Shown here: piece after piece, positions 1 through 10,456 of the stretch
How the letters are laid out: the number at the start of each line of letters is the position of its first letter
Position numbering within the stretch: position 1 is the first letter of the stretch
Source of the DNA: Paraglomus occultum
Lineage: Eukaryota; Glomeromycota; Glomeromycetes; Paraglomerales; Paraglomeraceae
Length of the DNA stretch: 43,544 bases
Reading direction: 5' to 3'
NCBI GenBank assembly: GCA_910592205.1
Contig: CAJVPJ010000115.1
Location: 1-43,544 of the forward strand
Notes under the pieces: model-generated
What the model was told of the DNA's origin: nothing
The model's database searches: none
The model's input: only the letters and a program-made list of their open reading frames with translations
Made by a program: the position numbers and the translations under genes

Positions 1-130
1 TAACGAAGATTTTCTCTAAGCCAATTATAAATAGTCATAATCTTAGCTATAAAAAGTGACCTTCGTTATAAGGAATTCTGGTTATAACGAATATTTTCTC
101 TGGTCCCGTAGAATTTGTTATTATTATGTA
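1..130. mobile_element. Fragment of a pogo/Tigger-like element end
   Basis: The stretch carries repeated TATAACGAA/TTCGTTATA words and the string TTTTCTCTGGTCCCG. This resembles the terminal regions of pogo/Tigger-type elements, which typically read CCTCGTTATAACGAA followed by TTTGGTCCC. The window begins inside it, so only part is visible and no transposase is seen. The assignment rests on word similarity and on clearer relatives at 24.6, 34.3 and 41.5 kb. Confidence 0.4.
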
Positions 131-637
131 TACCAATAATAATTCATACCGAAAATTTATTGAGATTGATCCGAACCAATACACATCTGGGCAGGCGATC
201 ACCCATATATAGTATATGTATCTGATGGTATGCTGCCACTAGGTATAAATCTCGAGAGCACATAGGGTGATAGGAAAAATCGCTAAACAACTCTTTAAAA
301 TTACCGTTTGTATTAGTGGCTGAGTCTGGGGGAATTTACTTTAAAAAATAAATATTCTGGAATGTAAATTAAATGTGAGTTTATTATAAACTACTAATAC
401 TAAGTATTGATTACACGCTACATGTTAACATCTTAATAATAAAATGGCTAGCAATTTAACTATTACTATGATTATGTCTAATAACTACAACAGCAATATC
501 GCTAGTACAACAATATAGTCATATTACCCACAAAGGAGGTAGCAACGTCAAGCAGCGCACAAACCGATTATTAAAAGGACAGTGATAAAAACAAGTAGAT
601 ACATAAGAACTATACATATGAATAATTAATTATCGGT

Positions 638-671
638 AGTCGTTTTTTGCTTATATAAACAAAAAACGACT
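638..671. repeat. Perfect 12-bp hairpin
   Basis: Arms AGTCGTTTTTTG (638-649) and CAAAAAACGACT (660-671) are perfect reverse complements around a 10-nt AT-rich loop. It lies in gene-free sequence. It could be a transposon scar or a terminator-like fold, and nothing nearby decides which. Confidence 0.5.
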
Positions 672-715
672 TAGATTAGACTATAAATAGTCTCGGGTAT
701 GTGTCGCGATTCAGT

Positions 716-930
716 TTAGGCCACACTCAAGGGTGTCCCATTTTGCATTTACTCCACACACCTGAGGCTATTAAGTCTACACACCTGGTGTTATATCGTC
801 ACTTGAGAACCGCTGAGACATGCGCTAGTATAATGTGCGTTTTGCATTTTAGGCCACACGCGAGTGACGCGTATTTTGCTTTTTACGACACACACTAAGG
901 TGGCGCATTTTGTATATCAAGCCACATGGA
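716..930. repeat. Degenerate tandem repeat, unit about 36 bp
   Basis: A unit of the form CCACAC-N4-GGTG-CGCATTTTGCATTTTA recurs at about 716-750, 847-885 and 886-920, with a partial start at about 921 and a looser stretch between 750 and 833. Copies differ by point changes and short indels. No gene overlaps it convincingly. Confidence 0.5.
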
Positions 931-978
931 CAAAAAAATATATTTGACAATGCATTCAGGGCAGTGCAATGCCCGAGA

Positions 979-1076
979 ATGAGGCACGTAGTGCTGAATT
1001 GTTAGCATTGTTAGCTTTACATAATTCATTCGAATATCGCTCAATGATGAGGCACGTAGTGCCGAATTGTTATCAT
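979..1076 (+). repeat. Direct repeat pair, 30 bp each
   Basis: Positions 979-1008 and 1047-1076 share ATGAGGCACGTAGTGC then GAATTGTTA, with two mismatches over 30 bp and a period of 68 bp. The pair sits directly beside the inverted repeat at 1083-1155. Confidence 0.7.
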
Positions 1077-1082
1077 TTATTT

Positions 1083-1155
1083 GGTAATACGTCAAAGCAC
1101 AAACTTATTGTTATCTTACCTTTTTCCTTATAATATTCTGCTTTGACGTATTACC
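1083..1155. repeat. Inverted repeat, 17-bp perfect arms
   Basis: GGTAATACGTCAAAGCA at 1083-1099 is matched by its exact reverse complement at 1139-1155, with a 39-nt AT-rich spacer. It may be a small MITE or the closed-up ends of an excised element. Confidence 0.7.
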
Positions 1156-1264
1156 GAAAGTTTACTACCAACTTCTTAATGCTGCCAAAATTTTATGACC
1201 ACCCCTGATAAAAATATGAAAAATCTAAATTTTCGAAAATCTGTATCGGCGTTATTTACTAAGT

Positions 1265-1465
1265 AAACGGCAAAATTTTTTATATCGTTATGAAGCTAAA
1301 TTGACCGTAGTTTTCGGACAAAATACTGATAAATTTACGCAATTTGTCATAACTAACACTTTGGCGGATAACAGCTCCATTACAACAACTTGCTTAAATT
1401 TACGAGTATTTTGTTCGAAAACTACGGGTAATTGGCTTCATAACGATATAAAATTTTTGCCGTTT
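1265..1465. mobile_element. Foldback/MITE-like element with 76-78 bp arms
   Basis: The left arm (1265-1342) begins AAACGGCAAAATTTTTTATA. The right arm (1390-1465) is its reverse complement with about nine differences, and a 47-nt centre separates them. The whole unit is about 200 bp with no coding capacity, as expected for a non-autonomous hairpin element. No clear target-site duplication is visible outside the arms. Confidence 0.7.
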
Positions 1466-1619
1466 ATGTAGACAAAGTTGGAGATACTGAGGAGGTGAAG
1501 AGACTTAAAAGGTACCTGTATCGAGTAATTATAATGCCTTTGTAAGTATTGATTAAGGTTTTATTATCATTTCATTTCCTATTGCAATATTCCACATATC
1601 ATCTTGTGTTGTAGAATCA

Positions 1620-2641
1620 AATCATTCCTTAAACCTGTTTCGGATATTAATTAGTGCTCCAGACAGTACTAAACATCACTATTGGTCAGAGTTTGGACAT
1701 CATTTTTTCTCTAAGGCTTTACAAGAATATGCGGCGAGTGTAAGTATTAGGTTTAAATAGAAATATCTTATCATTGTTTTTAATTTTATGTTAAAATTTA
1801 TCTTATATTTTTCTCAGCATGGAAGTTCCCGTATTTGCATCTAAATATAAATACAGAAAAACCATGGACTTGATCATGCAATATATAAAGTAGTTGATGG
1901 AAATTTTGCTGATCTGTTGGCCTGGTCTTGGAAGACAGTAGAAGAAATTTTATCAGAGAGCAAGCAGGGCCTCCTACTAAACCTGACCTTACGAAGCTCT
2001 CCATAGATTCTTTCAAATTATTATTATATCGAGCATTGAGAGATTGTTTGAATGTTCACATATTATATGCAATGGAAATTGGGGATGTCAACGACAGTAA
2101 TCATGCTGTATTTGGTATACTTAGATATTCGTTTGAAATCAAAATGTTAATTATTATTATGTGGAAGGATGGTGTATATGTATATGAGGAGTTTGGGAGT
2201 TTCACTGTTGCTTCTCATTCGAGCAAGATTCATATGTATATGATGATGGCGGGATATTAAATTCCTAGAATTCATTGTAAGCTTATCTTTATCTTTACCT
2301 TTTACATCTTTTAATTTTTCAATTATTCATTCTGAATTAATTATGTAGATGGTCATTAAGGTGGAGTTAGAAAGTACTGTGAAAGTAGAACATGATAATG
2401 ACAAGGATCAGATTTTGAAAAGAAAGGTTAGTGACATTATTCAAACAAAGCCATCGCCATTAAAGGTCGCAAAGCAGTCAATGCTTTTATCAAGGCCAAA
2501 GTAAGGCTATGAAGTATATTTTTTCCCTTATATTATAATAATAAGCAACATTTACATTTTTCTAGCATTTTTTCTTCACACGTTGGATCAGGATTGATAG
2601 AAAAATGTGATTCTAATTCAGAGGATACAGATGCGATGTAA
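1620..2641 (+). pseudogene. Decayed gene of a Mucoromycota repeat-protein family
   Basis: Several frames carry linked coding pieces. About 1624-1737 encodes ISAPDSTKHHYWSEFGHHFF and what follows, ending at a GTAAGT donor. About 1876-1965 encodes VVDGNFADLLAWSWKTVEEIL. A shifted frame from about 1965 encodes AGPPTKPDLTKLSIDSFKLL and continues to a stop at 2258-2260. An exon at 2349-2501, which could start at an ATG, joins through a GTAAGG donor to 2567-2641, ending EDTDAM-stop. The frame change near 1965 and the stop at 2258 argue for a broken gene, although a sequence error cannot be excluded. The 'GPP..PDLTKLSIDSFKL..LRD' signature resembles multicopy proteins of unknown function that I associate with Mucoromycota, recalled and not searched. 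Confidence 0.4.
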
Positions 2642-3092
2642 TTTTTTCCTATGTAAGAGCATACGTCACAGTTCAGTCGCGTAGTTAATTAAAATTCAGA
2701 AAATTTTTCTTACATCCAACGTCAGTTCCGTTGAGTTGATATAGTACAATGAAGGAATTCACTCTCAAAGAATTATGAAAAGTTTATGATGTCTCCAAAT
2801 TTAAGGAGAATTCGTAATTATATATGATCGCCATACAACAGCATCAACAGGTGGCGAAGAAATTCTTCTCGAGGTAGCTGGCCATTCCGGTGAAACTCCT
2901 GGTATTTTTAGAAACACTACGATAAGGCCGCTGAGTGAATTTTTAATAAACATCCTAAGATCGGCAGCTCTTACTTAGTAAGGGAAAAGTCTCCCTACAG
3001 TTATTCCCAGCCACAAACACCAAGGTACTAGACCTGACAATAGGTAAAATATTTCTCTCTCTTAACACGTCTTCTGTATTCAAGTTCCCACG
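2642..3092. other. Short intergenic region, possible 5' UTR intron
   Basis: No coding segment is supported here. A possible 5' UTR intron of the downstream dehydrogenase runs from GTAAAA at about 3043 to CAAG at 3084. No in-frame ATG lies upstream that would extend that protein. Confidence 0.3.
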
Positions 3093-5497
3093 ATGCAGGA
3101 GCGAGCAACAATCTCGCCTATCGACAATACGACGTGTGTAATACGCCCACTTGCAAGGCGCGAACAAGTGGATGAAACAATTAAACGGTCCGAAGCAGCA
3201 TTTGAAAAATGGAAACGCGTTCCTATACAAACACGAATCGGAATACTGTCGAAATTTGTTGATTCGTTTGCAGCAAAGACGGATGAAATTGCGAAGGAGT
3301 TGACTATTCAAATGGGAAGGTTGGTTTATTACAAAGAGGAGAAAGCGACGGCGAAAACGAGAGTAATCATAGATAGAATATGTTCTAATTAATTCCTTGT
3401 GTTTGGATCGACTAGGCCTATAAGGTATGCTCCTGGAGAGATTAATGGAACGGTACAAAGGGCAAAATATATGATATCTATTGCTGAGCAAAGTTTGAAG
3501 GATTATGAAGTTGAGAGTTCAGAAGGATCCCAGTTCAAGAAATTTATTAAAAAGGTGCCACTGGGTACGCATAAGGTTATTGTTGATTAACGGATGCTTT
3601 TACTGGCGGAAAGACCATTGATCTAATTACCATGTTGTTTTGTTAGGTCCAATTCTCATTATTGCAGGTTAGCTTCGTAACAATCCAACGATTGTTCCCA
3701 AGTCCTAATATAAGAACTAAATGGATCTTATGTCACACATTACTATTGAAATCTTGAAGCATGGAACTATCCTTATCTGATTTCCGTGAACGGTGTAGTG
3801 CCTGCAATTTTGGCGGGTAATTACAATTACATTGCAATTATTACAGGTTATGCAACAAGAATCTCTTGGCTCATGCAACATATCTCTTGTAGGTAACACG
3901 GTCATTCTCAAACAATCAGCACAAACACCGCTTTGCGCGGAGAGGTTTGCAGAGGCGTTCAAGGAAGCTGGGCTCCCCGATAATGTATTTCAGGTGAGTC
4001 CAACAATAGTATGTCTGTCCGTCAATATGTATTATTAATGTATTTCTACTGTAAGTATCTACACATGGATCATGCCGCGACAGCAAGGGTAATCGAACAT
4101 CCATCAATCGCATACGTCAATTTTACTGGATCAGTTGAGGCAGGCCATGAAGTCCAGAAAGCCGCCAGCGCAAAATTTATGGGTGAGTCCAGTATTGAAC
4201 CACTGTTTTGTTTTGTATCAAACCTCACGTCACAACTGTGCTTTTTTTTTTTATATTTTCTTTCGTAGCGACTGGCCTTGAACTCGGTGGGAAAGATCCT
4301 GCTTACGTTCGCCCGGATGCAGACTTGGATTACACAGTAGAACAGCTTGTCGATGGATCGTTCTTCAATAGTGGACAATGCTGTTGTGCTATTGAGAGAA
4401 TATACGTCCATGAGGATATATACGATAAATTTTTAGACAAGTTTGTTGCATTGACCAAGGTACGTTGACATTTAGCAATTTCTGTTGACATCATATGGTC
4501 GCAATTGTATTCACAATTATGATTTCTGTTTATTGAATAAAGCAATACAAATTGGGAAATCCATTAGATTCAGAAGTGACGCTTGGTCCAATGGTACGTA
4601 CAAAGGCTGCTGACTTTGTTCGTGGACAGATCAACGATGCTGGTAGGCATACATATACGTTTTCGTTGTGATTGCATTTGCTTCGGGTCTAATATACTTA
4701 TGCTTATAGTAAAAATGGGCGCGAAACCGTTGATAGACAAAAGTCTTTTCCCCGCAGACAAGGTCAGTTTAATTATATATCGGTAGATTTGGTATCGATA
4801 TAGGATCATGTATTATGATAAGAGGTTATATTTTCTTTTGGTTAGAGGCTTAGGCACGCAATATTTTAAATTCAAATTTCTTACCAACGTTTGATGCAGG
4901 ATAATACACCATATATGGCACCACAGGTTCTCGTTGACGTAAATCATTCAATGAGAGTTATGACTGAAGAAAGTTTTGGTCCGGTCATTGGTATCATGAA
5001 GGTTGACAAAAAAACTCTAAAATGCAAAATTTCTTTGATTTACCAATGATGGTTACAAATCCGTGTATTTATACATAGGTCAAATCTGACGAAGAGGCAA
5101 TTCAATTGATGAATGACTCTGAATTTGGCTTGACAGCAAGCATTTGGACCAAGGATGTTGATGCTGCCATTGCTATCGGAAACGAAATAGATACCGGAAC
5201 GTGGTTTATGAATCGCTGTGATTGTAAGTACAACTGTTATTAGATATTATAACGGCAGGCGGAATTTTCTCACAATAAGTATCCTGTAGACTTGGATCCG
5301 GCATTGGCCTGGGTTGGTGTTAAGAATTCAGGGCGCGGATGCACGTTATCCAAGTTTGGATTTGATTATCTGACAAGGTGGGTTAAGTTGATAATTGTTT
5401 GCGAAACTGACTATTATATGGATATTAATACGGATTTTATTCTTCACATAGACCAAAATCATACCATTTAAAATTGGTTACCAGCGACAAAACTTGA
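3093..5497 (+). CDS. Aldehyde dehydrogenase, NAD(P)+-dependent family
   Basis: Thirteen exons encode 468 aa: 3093-3319, 3416-3564, 3647-3667, 3760-3816, 3893-3993, 4056-4182, 4269-4459, 4543-4642, 4710-4762, 4900-5001, 5079-5223, 5290-5377, 5452-5497. All introns are GT-AG. The enzyme should oxidise an aldehyde to the acid using NAD(P)+. Seen in sequence: the PWNYP-like motif (AAWNYPYL), the nucleotide-binding FTGSVEAG, the general base in LELGGK (E232), and the nucleophile in NSGQCCC (C266, the middle cysteine by analogy with ALDH2). The QMGRPIRYAPGEI block and the DYLDPALAWVGVKNSGRG tail resemble an uncharacterised ALDH subfamily related to betaine-aldehyde/succinate-semialdehyde enzymes; the substrate is not predictable. 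The length is near the usual 450-500 aa. The start is the first in-frame ATG, with no targeting signal. It is convergent with the next gene. Confidence 0.93.
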
Positions 5498-5746
5498 TTA
5501 ACCGACATGTTACTGAATAGGCTAATAAAGTATCCAGTTCCGAGTAAATTTGCGTATCGGCCAATAAAAGTTGACCCTAACTGAGCTCAGGGCTATTAAA
5601 GTATTCGCACCAATATTAAAGAAGAAGGGGAACTGTTGTGGCGTCACGTCAATACTTTGAAGCAACATGCTCACATTGGTCCGAGACGACCCGTTTTCGC
5701 ACTAAAGCATGTGTGGGCTTACAATATATGGAATCAAAAATCCATA
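5498..5746. other. Convergent intergenic spacer
   Basis: About 250 bp lies between two convergent stop codons. It holds an AATAAAG polyadenylation-like word at 5524-5530 and no coding sequence I can support. Confidence 0.4.
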
Positions 5747-6505
5747 CTACCGATATTCAGATTGCTTGATAGATTCTTTATCCTTTGATCTCTCCTCTAT
5801 CAAGTCGACTATAGCTTTCAAGTATGAAGTCTTCCTCATTAAAGCTTTCTCAATATAAAATGCTCTTTTTCCGGTTGTATGGGGATCTCTCACCCATGTA
5901 ATCCATCGATATCGAGATTTTGACTCTTTCAGGTCGCCGAGTTTAACTTTAGTCTCTTGCAGGCGACCAAAATATGTGAATGTCTCTATTGTAAGTACAG
6001 TTGATGGATTAGGTTTAGTTTTTGGCGTTGCAGTAGGAGAATCTACATATAGGCGTGTCACATAGGCAGCTGTCAAATAATTCACAAAGAACGTTGGCGC
6101 TATAGTTGAAAGCCCAGCTGTCGATAAATTGGGGTTGTGAGTAACAAGCAAACATTGGTCATCCAACACAAATACATTTATATTACCTACGAGAGATCCA
6201 ATCAACGGTTCTTTGCCATAGATCATTATGGTTGGAATAGAGATGCATCCACAAGCTGACAGGAGTAAAGAATAAAGCTTAAATTGCTTTATCTGATCAG
6301 CGAATGGTCCGACATAGACAAGCGTGCGAGGAGGGGGTTTGTTCCGTTCTACTCCAACATCACTTTTGTATCTGTAATGCTGAATGTTGATTAAATCATT
6401 GGATATATGTTTGTATTTATAGCATGACATATTAGAATAGATCGTACGAGCAATTCCAATGTGTAGATGTTGACCTGACGAACAGGCCGAGATCAAAAAT
6501 TTCAT
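5747..6505 (-). CDS. TMEM70/TMEM186-like mitochondrial inner-membrane protein
   Basis: The open frame reads 252 aa, but 6118-6186 has the form of a 69-nt intron (GTAATA...CGACAG). It is a multiple of three with no stop; removing it gives 229 aa and a tighter fit to the family. Seen: a basic N-terminus compatible with mitochondrial import, then VYVGPFADQIKQFKLYS leading into a first hydrophobic segment (YSLLLSACGCISIPTIMIY), a short loop, a second hydrophobic segment (APTFFVNYLTAAYV), then a soluble tail with IETFTYFGR and KVKLGDL. This hairpin plus tail is the TMEM70 layout; in animals TMEM70 assists ATP synthase and complex I assembly. The fungal role is inferred. The start lies 66 bp from the most upstream possible start of the divergent CCA gene. 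Confidence 0.72.
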   Translation of the reverse strand: MKFLISACSSGQHLHIGIARTIYSNMSCYKYKHISNDLINIQHYRYKSDVGVERNKPPPRTLVYVGPFADQIKQFKLYSLLLSACGCISIPTIMIYGKEPLIGSLVGNINVFVLDDQCLLVTHNPNLSTAGLSTIAPTFFVNYLTAAYVTRLYVDSPTATPKTKPNPSTVLTIETFTYFGRLQETKVKLGDLKESKSRYRWITWVRDPHTTGKRAFYIEKALMRKTSYLKAIVDLIEERSKDKESIKQSEYR

Positions 6506-6571
6506 TTTTTAAAATCAGGGATTTGGGTAGTCGCGTGTTTGTAGTGTAGTAGTTACACATGCAATCTTTGG
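6506..6571. promoter_or_regulatory. Compact bidirectional promoter region
   Basis: Sixty-six bases separate the start of the TMEM70-like gene (minus) from the most upstream possible ATG of the CCA gene (plus). If the CCA gene starts at 6623 or 6851, the shared region is longer. No recognised binding site was seen. Confidence 0.35.
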
Positions 6572-6622
6572 GTGACAACATTAATGTTCATAACAAATAA
6601 TAATATCATATTTAATATACTT

Positions 6623-9137
6623 ATGCTAAAATTGAACTTGCATTCCGATACTTTATTTTGCTTGAAAGCCTCAATTCGGCTTAATACCGTACACGTATAC
6701 TTAAAATCGGCATCAATAAGGGCGGGGACGAGATTTCTATCAAATCTCAAGCCTACACTGTACACTACTGGTCGCTGCGGAACTGCCCATTACGGCATCC
6801 ATCAAACAAATAAATACAAATTGACAGTAGCTTTTTTTACTTATCGTAACATGTCAACCTCCCGTTCTGAAAAATCACAGATGGTTGTGTCCGGCGCAGA
6901 AAAGTCTTATGGAATCAACCCTCATACTAAAGAGCCTATGAGGGTTATCTTGACAGATAAAGAGCGGGAAATATGTACTGCGCTAAACAAATTTGCAGAA
7001 TATTCGAAAGAAAAAGAGCCTGTTCAATTAAGAATAGCCGGAGGCTGGGTTAGAGACAAGGTGAACTCTACACAGATTTTTATTTAAAGATAACCTGCAC
7101 GTCTGCTCTTAATACTTTTCTATCTACATAAGCTCCTAGGTTTAAAATCACATGACATAGACGTAGCTATCGATTCGATGACAGGATATGAATTCGCAAA
7201 GCGGCTGAACGAGTTTCTTAAGGAGCAAGGGCATTCCGTGTGCGACATTGGGAAGATCGAATCAAATCCTGACAGATCAAAGCATCTTGAAACAGCAACG
7301 ACAAAAGTTTTTGGGTTGGAAATTGATTTCGTGAATTTGAGAAATGAAGTATATGCGAAAAATTCAAGGACTCCTACAGAAATAGTGAGTTGTTCAAGTG
7401 CGATGACATGCGATGTGCAATATAATAATTGATATTTTATTAGACGCCTGGAACGCCAGAGGAAGATGCACGAAGGCGTGATATTACAATCAACGCGTTA
7501 TTTTACAATATACATTCCGGAGAAGTAGAAGACTTTACAGGAAAAGTAATATTTTACCGCAATGATTAGAAACATAATGCCATTTTGAGACATCCACTCT
7601 TGAACTCGACTTTGTTGTCTTTTTATTCATGTTAAGGGTATCCCAGATCTAGAAGCAGGTTTAATCCGAACCCCATTACCTGCTTTTCAAACATTTGAAG
7701 ACGACCCTCTCCGCGTCCTTCGTTGCATCCGATTCGCAAGCAGATTCGATTTCGATATTACGGACGAGATCAAAGAGACTATACAAACAGAAACTATTCG
7801 GGTTAGTGAATTTGTAAGCATAATTATTTTTTCGAATGGTGAATAACAATATGCTTCTTAATCAGAACGCCATAAGATCAAAAGTTTCTCCTGAGCGTAT
7901 TGGCATCGAGATATCAAAAATGATTGGTAATGATATGAATGAGGGTTTATAGCGTTATTTGTCACTCTGCTCAACGTACTTGTCCCTTCAGAACGTAATC
8001 CGCTGCGCTCATTCGAATTCCTGTATTCGTTGGGATTGTATAAAACTGTATTCGCATCGCCTCCTAGAGAACTAATTGTAAATGGATCAATGCGAAATCC
8101 GGAATATGGTCTAAACGTTGCGCGAGTTATCAAATGGTATGGATTTTATTCTGACATAATAGGTAACGGATTACAGCATAATCTGATATCGGGTTCAACC
8201 TGTTGTAGGATTTTTCAACTCACCGCAGACGATGAGTTGCATGAGCTTTTCAAAAATCGATCAACGGACGAGATAAAATCCTTATATCTGGCATCCATTC
8301 TGTTGCCGTACAAGGATATAGTAATTCTGGAAAAGAGAAAGATGGTTCCGGCATCCAACTACGTTATACGGGAAAGCCTGAAGGTATAGAGGACTATGCC
8401 TTACTGAAATAGATCATCATGACACATGGCATTAATACTATTACTTATTATTAGCTGGCAAATGTCAACGCAGACATCACACACAAGCTGTTTGTGGCGA
8501 TAGAAGTGATACGGAAGGCAGTACAAAAACATTCAGAAGAAGGCGGCATAAGCAGACTAGAATTAGGTAATCAGATTCCATTATGTTCTGTGTATTGATT
8601 TACTGAATAAATTGATTGAGCCGTTATTGTTATAGGATTGCTTATACGAGAGGTTGGCATGCCAAAGTACATGAGGGAAAAGTGGCCAACAGCGGTAATT
8701 CTGGCATTGGCGATCGACCTCTTACCGGAAAGAGAAAATATAGATGCGGGCTCGGGTACGTTTGGTGACAATTCAGAAAATGTCGCAAGATTATAGAACT
8801 AATATGATTGTTTTTATAGTCGACGAGGCATTGAAAGTTGTGCAAAAATACAATAAATTGATGGCTCATGCAACAAAACTCGGCCTAATAGATTGTTACT
8901 TGTTGAATCATATCATTAATGTAAGAGACAGTTACGCGTTAATGAAATTCAAATATTCTTTATTAACACGAAAATATTATGCAGGGGAAAGAAATATCTA
9001 CATTACTTAATATTAAACCAAGCGAACAATTCAAAAGCATTATGAATTCAGTGATGGAATGGCAGCTTGAACATCCTGAAGGAACGAAGGACGAGTGTAA
9101 AGAATACATAAAGAATAAAGTTGTTATAGAAAGGTAG
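6623..9137 (+). CDS. CCA1: CCA tRNA nucleotidyltransferase
   Basis: The enzyme adds the 3'-terminal CCA to nuclear and mitochondrial tRNAs. Exons: 6623-7060, 7133-7384, 7444-7545, 7637-7801, 7866-7926, 7992-8136, 8209-8383, 8455-8566, 8636-8755, 8820-8920, 8985-9137. They give 607 aa from the ATG at 6623, or 531 aa from 6851 (MSTSRSEKS). Class II nucleotidyltransferase motifs are clear: RIAGGWVRDK, SHDIDVAIDSM with the metal-binding D-x-D, RRDITINALFYN, and DDPLRVLRCIRFASRFDF. The long basic leader before the internal Met looks like a mitochondrial presequence, so two starts may give mitochondrial and cytosolic forms, as in yeast CCA1. An ATG at 6572 would add 17 residues. The intron at 8137-8208 is 72 nt and stop-free. 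GAR1 follows on the same strand. Confidence 0.92.
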
Positions 9138-9486
9138 TAGATTATGAATACAGGGGTAGCACTGCTTCTGTTGTAGCGGTAAAACTTGATCGTGAATTGG
9201 ACGTGATCCTCATCAATTATTGTCGAGTCACCTTATTTAGTAACATGTAATGTGTTTAGCAGGCTCGTCAGCAGACTCCTGTATTCGTCGGCTCTTATTG
9301 AATAATAACCTTCTTAAAATATTATGTGGTTGGCAAAGAGTTTTTTTCAATCCTTCATTCAAATTATTTATGGTTGTGTAACCCTGATCACCAAAATTTT
9401 TAAGCTTTTTTACATTCTAATACTGGACAACCAAAAACTTCATTACCCAAACCACAAATCCGCGCTCTCTCCACTTTCGTTTGCAA
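9138..9486. other. Intergenic region upstream of GAR1
   Basis: About 350 bp between tandem genes. Small open frames are present but nothing recognisable. It must contain the CCA1 3' end and the GAR1 promoter. Confidence 0.35.
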
Positions 9487-10456
9487 ATGTCACGAGGAAA
9501 CTTTGGAGCTCGCGGGGGCTCTGGACGTGGGCGTGGTGGATATTCAGGAAGGGGTAATATTTTTATCTCTTTTTCGTCGATTATGTTATTTTGCGAACAG
9601 AGTCACATTCAATATTTGCACATTCTTTAGGTCGTGGGGCTATGGCCCAACCTCAAGGCCCACCGAGCCATGTCCTCGGTATGATTTAATTATTCTCGTG
9701 ATTGTCGTGATTAATTTACTACAATTTGTATAATTGTTGAAAACATTCGTGGTTTCTTCTCTTCGCAGAAATGGGTTACTATCTTCATGAATGTGAAGGT
9801 GATATGGTCTGTCGCTCGTCAAATCCCAAAATTCCGTACTTTAATGCACCCATATATTTAGAGAACAAGCAACAGATAGGGAAAGTAGATGAAATATTAG
9901 GACGAATAGAAGATGTTTATTTCACAGTCAAATTACAGGAAAACATATTGGCAAAATCTTTCAAGTCAAAGGACAAGGTTTACATAGCAGAAGATAAACT
10001 TTTGCCATTGGAGAGGTTCCTACCAAAAACACCAGTGCCCAAAGTTAAAGGTAATAAAACTTGGTCACGATAAATGAATGGAATCATTTGTGAGAATCGA
10101 AGCAGAACGAGTAATTAAACGTTATTTTGGTCTCATTCAGGTCCTAAAGGGAAAGGGGATCGAGGACGCGGTAAGTTACATATTCCTATTTATAAAGATA
10201 ACGAATTAGTCCTTGTCTCTTCGTTTTACTACAGCAAATGATAGCAGTTCTAGTCATCCCTGATGCTAAGTCAAATCTTACTTGAGTAGGACGCGGGGGT
10301 CGCGGACGTGGTGGTCGCGGTGGAAGTTTTGGAGGTCGTGGTAATTTTGGCAATAGTCGTGGCAATTACGGTGGTCGCGGTGGCGGTTTCGGTAGTCGCG
10401 GTGGCGGAAGTTCACGCGGTGGATTCCGCGGTGGTGGACGTGGTAGACGTTGGTAG
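9487..10456 (+). CDS. GAR1: H/ACA ribonucleoprotein subunit GAR1
   Basis: Five exons encode 197 aa: 9487-9553, 9631-9678, 9769-10050, 10141-10170, 10290-10456. Gar1 is a core protein of H/ACA snoRNPs, the nucleolar particles that pseudouridylate rRNA; it contacts the pseudouridine synthase Cbf5/dyskerin. Seen: an N-terminal glycine/arginine-rich (GAR) stretch of about 25 residues ([18 protein letters not shown]), then the conserved core from [15 protein letters not shown] through [20 protein letters not shown] and [18 protein letters not shown], then a C-terminal GAR tail (GRGGRGRGG...GGGRGRRW). Both GAR flanks are typical. Introns fall at glycine codons in phase 1, including all three inside the arginine/glycine-rich parts. 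It is convergent with the FHIP gene. Length matches fungal Gar1 (about 200 aa). Confidence 0.96.
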
